Shown here piece by piece: positions 53,108-64,000 of a DNA stretch of 64,000 bases (the stretch's first letter is position 1; each line of letters starts with the position of its first letter). The notes under the pieces are model-generated. The model did not search any database. It saw nothing but the letters and a program-made list of their open reading frames with translations, and was not told the origin of the DNA. Source of the stretch: Numida meleagris (taxonomy: Eukaryota; Chordata; Aves; Galliformes; Numididae); NCBI RefSeq assembly GCF_002078875.1, contig NC_034410.1:98044384-98108383 (forward strand), given 5' to 3'. Position numbers and translations under genes: made by a program.

Positions 53108-56100
53108 GTGAGTAACATTTACCTAAGGGTCACTTATTGAATGCAGGATATAAATCTCTGCAATTAATTCTACTTTTTCAGTGTTTAGATAGTAGGACAT
53201 CTAATAGTCATTTAATAGCACATAGCTAAAGCTGGATAGTTAAAGCTTAAGCAAATTGATTTAAAACAGATGTGTTTTTCAATTGTTTTTAAAGAACATC
53301 TTAGATACTTTATTCCTATCAGCCTGTAGTAAAAATGGCTCTGTTTTCACAGGTTATTGTAATTCATGGCAGAGCAACAGTTGTACATGTGCAGATGAGA
53401 GTTTACACCAGCGTACCCTTTGTCTTGATAACCTTCCTCTGTTTGTCTCTGCTATCTTTCCCCCAGTAGTCCTCTGATACTCTTTTTCTCTGCTTTTGGT
53501 ATCATGCAAGTTGCTTGAGGTCTGGATTATCAAAGACATTTTTCAAGAAGCAAACAGTGTTTGGCAGTTAATGGCAAAACTGGAAGTATTTGCCCTTCTA
53601 GCTCCTAAATTTAAACTAGTGTCTAGTTTCCTCTTTAATAAGAAAGCAGAACTATTAGGAAAATAATCACAGGATCTTTTGTCAGTGACAGAAGGTTTGG
53701 ATGGGACTTCTTCATTTGAACAGTTGAATTTGTTGTTAGTTTCTAAATGGACAAACAGGAAAGGAGAATGAAGGAGGGGGTGATGACTTCATTATTTTCC
53801 TCCTAGAACATTTTTACTTTGGAAACAGACCAGCTGAGCTGCCCTCTAAATCTTAGCCCTGTTGATGTTTCTCCAAACATGTATCTTTCCTCTCCTGACC
53901 CACACTCAATTTCACTAATTTGATTTGAAATGTTTCCCCCAAGGGGCCTTTCTTCTGTGTTTTCCTTAGAGAGCTTGAGAGAGAGAAGGCATGTAGGGCT
54001 CTGCAACTCAAATGTAAATTGCTGCTTTTCAAGAAAGGATTTGGTTAATAAAGTTTGCTTGAAGTCAATAAGTTATTGGAGCTGACTTGGTGTGCTTATT
54101 TTAAACAAGTCAGCACTAGTGAAAAATAATAAAGAAAAGTATATGAAGGACCTTAGTGATTTTAGGAACTGTTTACTTAACTCATTCACAAGAAAATTTG
54201 TAAAAATACTCTTCTAGGACCTTTAAAGATATTCATTAACATTTCTACGTTTTTATGTTTCAAACTTTGTGCATTAAATCTGTCAAGTAGTGTATGAAAG
54301 TAAACATGGTATTTAATGTTCCTTGACAGAATATATAATATATGAATACCCTTTTTAGTGTGAGGAATGACAATCTGCTTATTACTTATGATTTTTGAAT
54401 AATTACTAGACATTATAACAATAAGAGGAATTGTGTTTATTTGCGTTGTTGCTAACGTACAGCATAGATATACAACCCAGTGATCAGGTTGGTGAGGGCT
54501 GCAACATAGCCTCAGCTGGTGAATGAAGGGGATTCCCTTACCTGATGAAAACTACTCCAGTTTATCCCAGGTATATATATTCTGACCACAGTCTGTCTCT
54601 GTTGTATTTGTCTTGTCACTCAAAGTTGAAGGGAGCAGAGAATACTCCCTCAAGTAATATTCTATCTTACATTTAGTATATTTTGCATAAAAAACATCTG
54701 AACTGAAGAGCAGCTTGATGGAATCTCATTAAGAACAGAGGTTGGCTAATGAAATCAAGATCAAAATTGCTGTTTTGACCTTTCTCCATCAGCATTTCAG
54801 TGTTATTATAACTAATACTAAACATTTTATAAAGGTAGCCAGTGGCTACGTCACAGTTTTGTAGCTCACATGGATCATAAAAACTAGGCATGCCTTTTGC
54901 TCTTTCTGGAACCAGATGTATGATAGTATTTCCTTTTTTTTTTTTCTTTCCATTAAATGTATGGCAAAAATCCAGAGCACGGGAAAGAGTAGTTTAGGAA
55001 TGAGGCATAATATTGATGTACATGATACCAAGATTTGATTTATGATCTCACGCTTTCTGTGCTGGCGATTCTACAGAAACAGAATCCACAGCAGTAGTTA
55101 TAGACAGAAAGAATGTTTTGCCTGACTTCTCCTCTGGACAGCTTCTTTGCAATATGATGATGAATTAATATAAATGCTGACTATTATAAATGTCAGTAGT
55201 GTACTTGTGCCAGCTGTAAAATATTTCACCATCACAGCAATAAGAATATTTTCCTTAGTATTATTCTGTTTCAGACTTTCAAAGGTATTCAAGAGTGCTT
55301 AGTGCTAGACATCAGAAAGGCAAAAGTCTGTATACCACAAAGTTCATAAATTGTGGAGCAAGACCCCCAGGTATCAAGCTGTGAAAACATCTCCACTTCT
55401 GATTAAGTCATTACTCATGAATATTTCATGAATACAGGATTACCACTCAGAGACTGATATAAGAGCATTTTGCAGTTTCTGATATTAGAAAGTCAAATAC
55501 AAGGTAAATAATATTATAATATGATTTCTACAGAGCTTTGCTCTTGAAATCACTTGGCAAGAAGTGTAAGGACAAACCCTTTGCTGATGTAAAAAGATGC
55601 ATACTATTCTCTTGACTTAGGTAGAGCAATATTAATTTGTTGTACATGGCAAGTTTCTTTAAAGCACTTTTGTTGCTGTAAAACTGATGTTGCAATATTC
55701 AGTGTACTCATCTGTACATTCTTATAGTACAATTCTTGAATAAAATTAACATCTTCTATTCAAAAATAACGGTTGCACATAATGAATCAAAACCAACCAG
55801 AAAAGATTGAGATTAGTTTGTACTTTTAGCATTACAAACCTTTCAGAGCAAAATGTAGCAGACAATTGATAGGCCTCAGAATTTCTTACTGAAGGGCTTT
55901 GTAAGGGACCTTAATCCCAGGCTGATACTCAATATCCCTGCATGTAGTCTTTTAGTCTTTTGAGGGTTGGCACAGATTCACTTCAGACATTTTTGATTCA
56001 GAAAATAAAATCAGAGAAAATGAAGTTTTTCTTTTAACCAGTTTTGTATGCAGAAAGGATTTTGTAATTAAAATGCAGACTAATGTTAGTTGCAATAAGC

Positions 56101-59100
56101 ATTTTCACCACAGGGCTTGTCATGCTATTGAAAAACACACTTAGCTGTTTTTCAGATTTCCTTGCTGTGCTCATCCTGAAGGAGAAATTTAGCTGAATTT
56201 ATAAAGGTTAGGAGGAACCATTCTGCCAAGACCACTGCATTACTTCAGACTTGTTTATTTGAGGTCTGTTGTATTATATGGTTTACATTACGCCAATGTG
56301 ATTTCAGTAAGGTATACAATAGGTTACTGACAATGATCCTGAAATTTTAAAATTATATCTTTCAGATATATATTCAGATATATTTTGGATTTTTTTCAAG
56401 ATCTGGTAGAGTTTGGGTTTGAACTGGGATGTAGATTTGAACTAGTTGGTTTGGTACTAGTTGGTACCCTTGTTCTTAAAAGGTTAAAAAAATTCTGAAA
56501 TTTAGAGAAAAAAATCTGGTGAACTCATCTTTAACTGTGGAGATTGGGCCTCAAATACGTACAGTTATGGAAAGACATCATCTTCCCTTACTGTTCTTTC
56601 CACTGATGTAAATTGAAAAATATAACTGGGAGTCTTTATCTAAAAAGACTACAGGGAAAATTGTGCTTATCAGAACCTACGTAGGCTTCAGAGCACTGAA
56701 CATGCACTTGGAAAACGGAACATTTGGCTAGCATCTGCTCTGTGGCCACTGCTGGCTGAGTGTTAGGGGAAAGAGAATGCAAAATTTCTTGATGAATGGG
56801 GGAGGGGTTCATTTACGTATCCGTTTCAAGAACAAAGTTCTTGATGTTGCAGGATCTGAGTTGAGGAAAACAAGGTCATTAGTAAGGCTAAATAAAGCAG
56901 AAGTGATGTGTTGGTATTGCTGCTACGAAGAAGGGGCTCTTCACGTACAAGTTTATTTGGCTGATCTTTACAGTCAGGATTGAAATGCCTGTAAAATGAT
57001 GCTACTAATCTATGGCAGCTTGGTCTCTGCTACCTTGCTTTGGCTTACCCTTTTTACCCTTGTATCTCAATAAGGAAATGAGTTCTGGGAAAGCTATACA
57101 GTTAGATTAAGGCATACAAATCATTAGCTCTTGCCACATGGCTCAAGTTTATCACGTGGCCAGTTGATGGGCAGTGAATGAATGGGCTGAGTGGTAAGAA
57201 ACTGCCTTTGGTGATGTTCAGATGTGGAGAAGTCATTAAAGTTAAAATCTTTAAGGAAGTGCACTGAGGGCATTGGAAAGTCAGTTTGCTTTACATGGAG
57301 CTCCTGGTTCAGATCTGTTTTGGGTTGCAGAGGCTATGGGATATGAGGTCCCTCAAGCCCTAGCTGACATTCCTTGAAATGTATTAATATGCAAACATTG
57401 GGGACATGTGGATCCCTTCTTCCAGCTTCAATCCCTTGTTAGGGAACATAATCTCTGAGAATATAACACCTACAGAGAGGTTGTATTCTGACTTCTTGAC
57501 TACAGGAACGCTCATGCAGTATCCTTTCATTTATAAATGCAATATCCATTCTTCTAAGTAATTTCAGAGGCTGACAAATCATTTTGATGCTGTTGATATT
57601 CAGTATCCTGTAAATTTACTTAGGAAGTACTTTTAGGTATTTGTGGTCTACGTGTGGGAGAAACCTGAGAAACTTCAGAGGGAAAACAAGACAATGTTTT
57701 TTACACAGTCTGACTACACATACTTCATTGTCTGTAGAACAATTCCTTGTTTTATGAACGCCTTTTTTGGGTTCTTGGTTTCAAATATCTTCATTTCAGC
57801 TCTTGGTGAACTGTAGACATGCAGGAAAAGTCAATCTCCCACTGACTTGAAATGTTGTAACATTAAAATGAACTGCCCAAGGAGTTGCTTAAAAATACTT
57901 TTATCTTTAACTGGCTTTTTCCCTTATCCTCCCTCACCAAGAAATTCAATATTTAAAATGAATGCAACCTAAATACTCTTGTGTGAAAGTATTTCTGCAG
58001 CAGTGCCTGCAGTTAGTTTGTGATGAAAGATAATTCATTATTACTGGTTGAAACTGGATTTAAAACTAGCTACATCAGCTGCAGAATATAATGGGTCTTG
58101 AAAAATCTCCATGTAATCAAAAGTAGAGCATTTGTTGTTCAGCCAACTGTGTAATAAGTAGGAAAGTAGTTTAGTTGATGATAGCAAGCAGAGAATTAAA
58201 ATAAATAAAATGAAAATCAGACCAGCTGAACATCAAATTTAAAGTTATGCCTGATTTTAATAAAATCTGTGTTTGATTTTTAAAAACATATTCAATCTAA
58301 TAAGTTAGAATTTGAAGGTAAGTATCACCATTTTCTTTTCCTTCTGAAGTCTGCAAATCTCCTAAGCAAAGCTCTGGTCACTTAAAGAATGCTTTGTTTC
58401 AGAAGTAGTCTCTTGAATTGCACACAAGAAGTAATTACTACTTATCTCTGTGTGCTTGTTTCCCTACTTGACAAAATCAAAACCTAATCAAACAAGCTCC
58501 TGTACTTAAAAATGTCTGAAATAAATGGTTGTGGCCAAAGTGGAGCTCAACATGGTATTAATACTGCACACACAGATGGGAGTTATTAACCAGCCAACCA
58601 GGCAGTCCACTCTAGTGAGACTACAGACCTCTGAGATGGTTAAGCAACATTTTATTTTTCTTTTTTCTACATGTGGTTTGATAACACAGTGCTCATAAAA
58701 CATTAATTTCTCATGAGGAGTCTTATCAATATGCAACAACAGCCTTTTGTGAGGTAATGTAGTAGGTATTAGGTAAGGAGGAAGATAGTAGTTTTGGAGA
58801 AAATGCCCTTCAGTGTTAGTGGCTGATGCTGTAGCAAGTCCAGGGCTAGTGCAGGTTATTTAGCTGCCGTGACAAGGTCACTTAAAAAGCTCTCAATTAC
58901 ACATGTAGCTGAGAGATTCCATACTTAAGAGCTACTTCAATAACATTATCATCCTTATATTTGTCACATTTACCTGATTTATCTGTGTACTTTTTCAGCA
59001 GTGTTTGTAAATAACTTTACAAGTGTTGTTAAATAGCTTTAACACAGAATGAAAATGGAATGTGCAGAGATTTTTAATATAGGATGTAAAAAGCTTATCA

Positions 59101-59578
59101 GAAATGTTCTTACTGAGAGGATTAAACTCCCAGCTAAAATGTGAAACAAAGAGTTGTTTGGTCTGCAGCTGTTTCAAAAAAAGAACCCACTTTGAAGTCT
59201 TCAGTAGTTCAGAAAAGCTAAATAGAAGGAATGTTGTTCCCAAGTAATCCTGAAATAAATGGTGTGTATATATATGTATATATCAGCTTGCACGTTAACA
59301 CAGTACAAATTGAATACACTTGGTATATTTTGATGTTTTCTTGTAATGTTCAGAGTTTTGATACATATTTCCATTAGTATCATAAAATATTAATCTAGCC
59401 TCTGATCAAAAAATTGTCCAAAAGTTTTTGTCTAGTGCCACTCTACCAAATTTTACCTTCTTCCCTGGCAAATTATATACTGCTTTTAAAATTTTAGTTA
59501 ACTTGAGCACCAAATTGGCCCCTTGTGGTCTTCTGGAGCCAAATGAAGTGTTAAAATTTTTCCCTTGCATTTTTTTAG
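53108..59578 (+). other. LAMA1: LAMA1 intron 3 (6.5 kb)
   Basis: GT-AG intron (GTGAGT to TTTTTTAG). AT-rich, with no CR1 copy, LTR or supported gene seen. A 9-base inverted repeat (54081-54089 and 54106-54114) is the only structure noted. Confidence 0.85.
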
Positions 59579-59821
59579 GTCTTTCAAGTTGCATATGTCA
59601 TCATCAAATCTGCTAATGCTCCACGACCTGGAAACTGGATTTTGGAACGCTCCATAGATGGCACAGAGTTCAAACCATGGCAGTACTATGCAATTAGCGA
59701 CACAGAGTGTTTAACTCGTTATAATATTACACCAAGAGTTGGGCCGCCAACTTACAAGAGAGATGATGAAGTGATCTGCACCTCTTATTATTCCAGACTA
59801 GTTCCCCTGGAACATGGAGAG
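59579..59821 (+). CDS. LAMA1: LAMA1 coding exon 4: LN domain
   Basis: 243 bases, exactly 81 codons (residues 126-206), phase 0 at both ends. It contains [37 protein letters not shown], a second N-glycosylation sequon (NIT, at about residue 174), the [20 protein letters not shown] segment and conserved cysteines in TECL and VICT. The acceptor is TTTTTTAG|GTC and the donor GAG|GTATGT. Nearly invariant among vertebrate LAMA1 proteins, consistent with a functional gene. Confidence 0.98.
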
Positions 59822-62369
59822 GTATGTTCGTTTTTGCACCTGTGGTTTGTGAGTATGAGCTCAGTCTGATTAAGACTTGAAAACATTTGAATCCCAGTTG
59901 TAGAGTTCAACAGCCTCAGCACTACCAGATGATCTGTTATTCTTCCTTAATGATACTATCTTTACATCATATACCAGTTTAGCAAGCTTTTGAAAGTTGG
60001 GGTAAAACATGTCTTTCACTCCACATATTCCTACTATTCAAGTCTTTATTGTCCCCCTTCACATAATTTGATGGTGGTTATTAACTGTGTATTAGTAGTT
60101 CCTTTATTCTATAGACAACTACAACAGAAGTTCTATGTTCTGCCAGGTTTTTCATTTAATAAAGAAAATTCCTGTCTTAGGAACACCTGGTTGTGAGATA
60201 AAACTGTAAAAACTGTTGAAGTGCTCGACACAGCTGGAAATCCTAAACTAGCCTTGGCATTGTTTCAGGGACCTCATATAATTAGAAGAATTATGAGTTG
60301 TGCAGCCTCACTGTTGACTGTTCTTTCTTTTAGCAAACTCTATTAATGGTACTTGTGTAATTTATGTCATAGAGGCAGCCACATAATGAAACGATGCATT
60401 AAAACCAGAGATATACAGAAAATTGGGTGGCACGTGTATAATCAACAGCACTATCTGGAACATTTCTAAATGCAATAACATAAAAATATATCAGAAACAT
60501 AAAAAAAAAAAGTCCAAATTAAATTGCTCTGCACTGCATGCATGTTGTTGTTCACAAAGAACAGACTGCTCCTTTGTAGCTGGAATTGCAGACAGGAGGT
60601 TTCCCTGCACAGAGAATCTCATAACCTATATTTGTGAATCTTGGCACTCTTTTAAGAATATGTATTATTAGTGCTTCATAATTGGTTCTGGTCAGCATAA
60701 TGAACTTAAATATGAGGTTCTAGGAAGTCCTGCAAATCAGATGATCTCTACAAACATCTGCTTGTTTTTAGCATTTGTTAGCAAGCTGCTGTTCTATACT
60801 TTGCTTGTACTGACTGCTCTGGTCTGAGAGAACGAATAGGGTAAAAGGACCACATGTCTAAATGTGTATGTAACCGAACAACATTTGAGCTAACTCAGAC
60901 ATTCTGCCAGGTTGGCTGCTGGACTTCTTACAGGTTTAAAGAGGTATAACAGCACGATTGTATACTCTATTAACCTGATCTATACTGCTTGAAAATCTGC
61001 TTCCAGAAATTTATGTTGTGAAGTCAGAGTTTGTGGTAAATTCCAAGGCTAAAACAACAATTGCTGGGAAATGATCTTCAATTAAGGAACACAAATAATG
61101 CAAACATATATAATCCAAACATATCAGTATACATAAGCCATATGTAAGCAATATATTAGCCAAATATAGCAGTGAACATGGAGAATTATTCTTTTTCTTC
61201 CTTAACATTTTAGTATATATCCCTACTGTTTCTTTCTTTTCCAGGTAGGAAAGATTTCTCTATATAAATTACAGTGCATTCTTACAAAATTTCCACTGAT
61301 CTAGCCAGTGGATAGGTTTAGAATTAAGATGTGTATAAAATTTCACTTTTCATCGCTTGAAAACACTATTCATGAACAGAGAGAATATTTATCTCCAGAG
61401 AATTTGAGCTAGAGGCAGGGGGGACTATCTAAAATGAAATAGCATGTGTCGTGGGAAATATTTGACAGTAGTGGAGAAAACTCAAACTATAAATTCAAGA
61501 GTAATATGCGAGACAAAATTGCTCTGCATAAATGAGAATATGCCTCACACTTTAAAATGTAGCTGATGAACTCAGAGCATGACTCTTGTGATGGATGTTA
61601 GGTGTACTCTTTGACATCTGTTTGTAGCATGCTGGTCTCATTTTGCACTTTCTCTCTCAAAAGGCAGCACAAACGGTGTGGTCTTGAATTGCTCTGGAAA
61701 GGAGCAGGGAGCTGTTGCTAAAAGAAATTGCACAGCTTGATACCAAAAGCCATCTTACCAGGGCCAGAATGAGCTTGAGTGAGAAAGAGATGGAGACCAG
61801 ACGGATGGTTTTGTGGTGGCAGCCTTCTGCTTTCAGTTGTCATCCAAACTGTGGCCTCCCACTGCACTGTCTTATCACTGAGTATTCCTTGCTGACTAGG
61901 CAGCTCTGTCCCAACAGGATATAGGATTAATGTCTCCAAACTGGGCCTGTGCTCGGTTACATTTTACAATGTTTACAAATTGTGTAGGAAAGATCTGTAA
62001 GGACAAAACCATGCTTATGGCCAGAGTTACATGTTCCATGTCAATAAGGGAGAGGAAGGAAGACCAGGAGAAGTAACGCCCAGCCTACGGTACGAGTCTT
62101 CTCTTTATGGTATCTCCACAAAAGTCCAGGAGACATGAGACTTTACAGTGAGCCAAGAGTGGTGGTTTCAGAACTGTGTACATCAGGAAGCAAGAATTCT
62201 ACCTGCAGGTAGAGGGTGGGGAAAATAATTCCAATTAATTTAACATCTCACTATCCTGAGTTTCTGCAAAACAAATTTCAGTCTTACATGTTTATTTCTC
62301 ACACTAAGACGTTTGCTGTTGTAAATGGATCACAGTTATGTTTATGATTAATTCAGACCCTCTTCCTAG
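59822..62369 (+). other. LAMA1: LAMA1 intron 4 (2.5 kb)
   Basis: GT-AG intron (GTATGT to CTTCCTAG). No gene or named repeat recognised within it; AT-rich. Confidence 0.85.
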
Positions 62370-62549
62370 ATTCACACGTCTCTGATCAACGGCAGACCTA
62401 GTGCTGATGATCCTTCGCAAAAGCTTTTGGACTTTACTTCTGCGCGATATATTCGCCTACGACTGCAGCGTATTAGAACCCTTAATGCTGACCTCATGAC
62501 TCTCAGCCATCATGATCCAAAAGAACTCGATCCCATTGTTACCAGAAGG
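62370..62549 (+). CDS. LAMA1: LAMA1 coding exon 5: LN domain
   Basis: 180 bases, exactly 60 codons (residues 207-266), phase 0 at both ends. It reads IHTSLINGRPSADD, then FTSARYIRLRLQRIRTLNAD, and ends with KELDPIVTRR, where the next exon in other vertebrates continues the LN domain towards the first EGF-like repeat. The acceptor is CCTAG|ATT and the donor AGG|GTAAGC. No further LAMA1 exon is recognisable before the window ends. Confidence 0.98.
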
Positions 62550-64000
62550 GTAAGCTGATTGTTCAGAAACACTGTTCAGTATGATAGGGTGGGACAGCCT
62601 TTTCTGATCTCTTTGAGGAAGAGCTTTGCCATCCACTGAACTATTTTGAGAGGTTGTTAACAGATTTTTGCCTTCCCACTGATGTTATTAAAAAGAATAC
62701 ATTACCAGAGACAAGTCTAAATATTTTAAAAATATTTTTAATTTTTTTGCTTTTTGCTTTATTTGCTCAAATGATTTAAACTAGGAAGAACATCTCTAAT
62801 GCTCTGTGAGGAAAGAAAAAAGTATAGTTTGGCTGATGCAAGTGTCATTTGAGGTTGCTCTTTATGCAACTGCAGTATGTTTTCTAGTGTATTAAGGATT
62901 TCAGTTCTCAGAGGTCTGATTCATAAGAGGAATTATTGGAAACTCTTGTCATGATGACTTTTCTTCAGTTTTTTTGTTTTTTTTTAAGGCATTTTAATAA
63001 GTTGTTTTTAAGGCCAGGTATAATAATAATGCAAACCACTTGGGAGTTTTAATTAATCCTTACATATTGGATTTTGAAAGTGGGGAAACTGAGATACCAA
63101 AACACTGACTGCTTCAACATCTCACAGAAATTTGGTTTTGGAGCTCCTAGTAACAGTGCCTGCCATAACTGAATTTTCTGCTGTATTTCTGCTTTATATT
63201 CTACTGTTTTGACCATCTTCTTAATTTGCTTGAGATCGGTGAGCTAAGAGATCAGTGGCTTCAAGTTCTTCTATGAAGGTAGACTTTCTGAGGACAGAAA
63301 AACATGAGAAGTGTTTATTTGTGCCTTCTTTTGTACATATTTAAGAACATCCATAAGCAGCTAAGTTAAGATGGAATCCAGAGTCCTCCTCACTTTCACA
63401 GCAACCTGGCGCTTGCATTTGTGGCTTCTCTGATACAGGCAACCCTTGTGCAGAGATTGTGCTTCTTGCTGAACTACTATACATGCAGCAGTGTGACTCT
63501 GTGTTGAGGAGAAGAGTACAAGTGTATGGTGCTGTGAAATCTGGTTGAGTAGCTGGGTACAGAAGGTAGAAAGGAACCTGTCTCTTATCAGGCTTTGGTA
63601 GGTACTTTCAGCAGGCAGCCCTGCTCTCATCTTGAGCACAGGTGCCTGTTCAGCTGCTGCATTTCTGAAGCAAAAAAAATCTGGATGTTTTGCTCATTCC
63701 ATCTGCCTCACGTGGGAGCTGCTAGCATGAGGACTGCATGCACAGAGGACTGGGCAGTTGTTCCAGCTGTGTTTTACTGGACATAAGAAAACAGTTAACA
63801 CAAGGGCTAAACTGATGAGATGTTCCCATGGAGCAGCCTGGTAGATATTTGAACATGTTAATAATGTTGTAATATCAAGAAATACACCCCCAAAAAGGGA
63901 TGTTTGACATGAAATCATACAAACTTTCAGCTTACATGGGAAAGAAGAGTTCTGAGAATAAATACTCCCACTGCTTTCATAATGTACACTGTTGTGTAAT
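62550..64000 (+). other. LAMA1: LAMA1 intron 5, partial
   Basis: Starts with GTAAGC and runs to the window edge. No laminin coding segment, repeat family or other gene is recognisable in these 1.45 kb. Confidence 0.85.

Larger units (their letters stand above)
31773..64000 (+). other. LAMA1: LAMA1 gene, 5' part (continues beyond window)
   Basis: Laminin subunit alpha-1 is a large secreted chain (about 3,000 residues in other vertebrates) that assembles with beta and gamma chains into laminin-111 of early basement membranes. Five exons here join in frame with phases 1, 1, 0, 0 and 0 and encode residues 1-266. They comprise a signal peptide and most of the LN domain, which polymerises laminin into networks. 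The remaining LN residues and the EGF-like, coiled-coil and LG domains must lie to the right. The 5' UTR start is not known, so the span begins at the start codon. Identity rests on near-complete agreement with the vertebrate LAMA1 N-terminus, including [22 protein letters not shown] and YIRLRLQRIRTLNADLMTLS, and on the LRRC30 neighbour. Confidence 0.97.

Noticed and set aside
54081..54114. 9-bp inverted repeat in LAMA1 intron 3
   Set aside because: Too short to distinguish from chance; flanks do not extend the stem.

Overview
The window is vertebrate nuclear DNA and almost certainly avian. It carries many copies of the CR1 non-LTR retrotransposon, the dominant bird LINE, recognisable by their 3' ends in ATTCTATG-type octamers. 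Its two protein-coding genes, LRRC30 and LAMA1, are neighbours in vertebrates. The CR1 subfamilies and one ERV-L-like LTR fit a galliform such as chicken, turkey or quail, but the species cannot be fixed by eye.

Layout: 1-9.1 kb is intergenic, with a long antisense CR1 interrupted by an assembly gap (1189-2083) and a short sense CR1. LRRC30 is a single-exon gene on the minus strand (9143-10039, 298 codons). From 10.04 to 31.7 kb lies the intergenic space between two divergently transcribed genes. It contains several CR1 fragments and one strong RNA-type hairpin (12403-12473). A CpG island (about 31.37-32.59 kb) with GC boxes, a G-quadruplex motif and a TATA-like element marks the LAMA1 promoter. 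LAMA1 then runs on the plus strand to the window end. Five coding exons (31773-31863, 52493-52663, 52995-53107, 59579-59821, 62370-62549) join in frame to give residues 1-266: the signal peptide and most of the laminin N-terminal (LN) domain. Intron 1 is 20.6 kb and holds CR1 copies, an old LTR fragment, a (TG)35 tract in a degraded minisatellite, and a 40-T tract. Intron 2 is only 331 bp and uses a GC-AG splice pair. The rest of LAMA1 lies beyond the right edge.

The two genes are not an operon or an obvious functional pair. LAMA1 encodes a secreted basement-membrane subunit; LRRC30 encodes an intracellular leucine-rich-repeat protein of unknown function. No CRISPR array, prokaryotic system, tRNA, rRNA or clearly novel multi-gene system is visible. 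The most unusual items are the 71-nt hairpin, the GC-AG intron, the MGxxxS start of LRRC30, and the CR1 copy whose reverse-transcriptase frame is open up to the gap.
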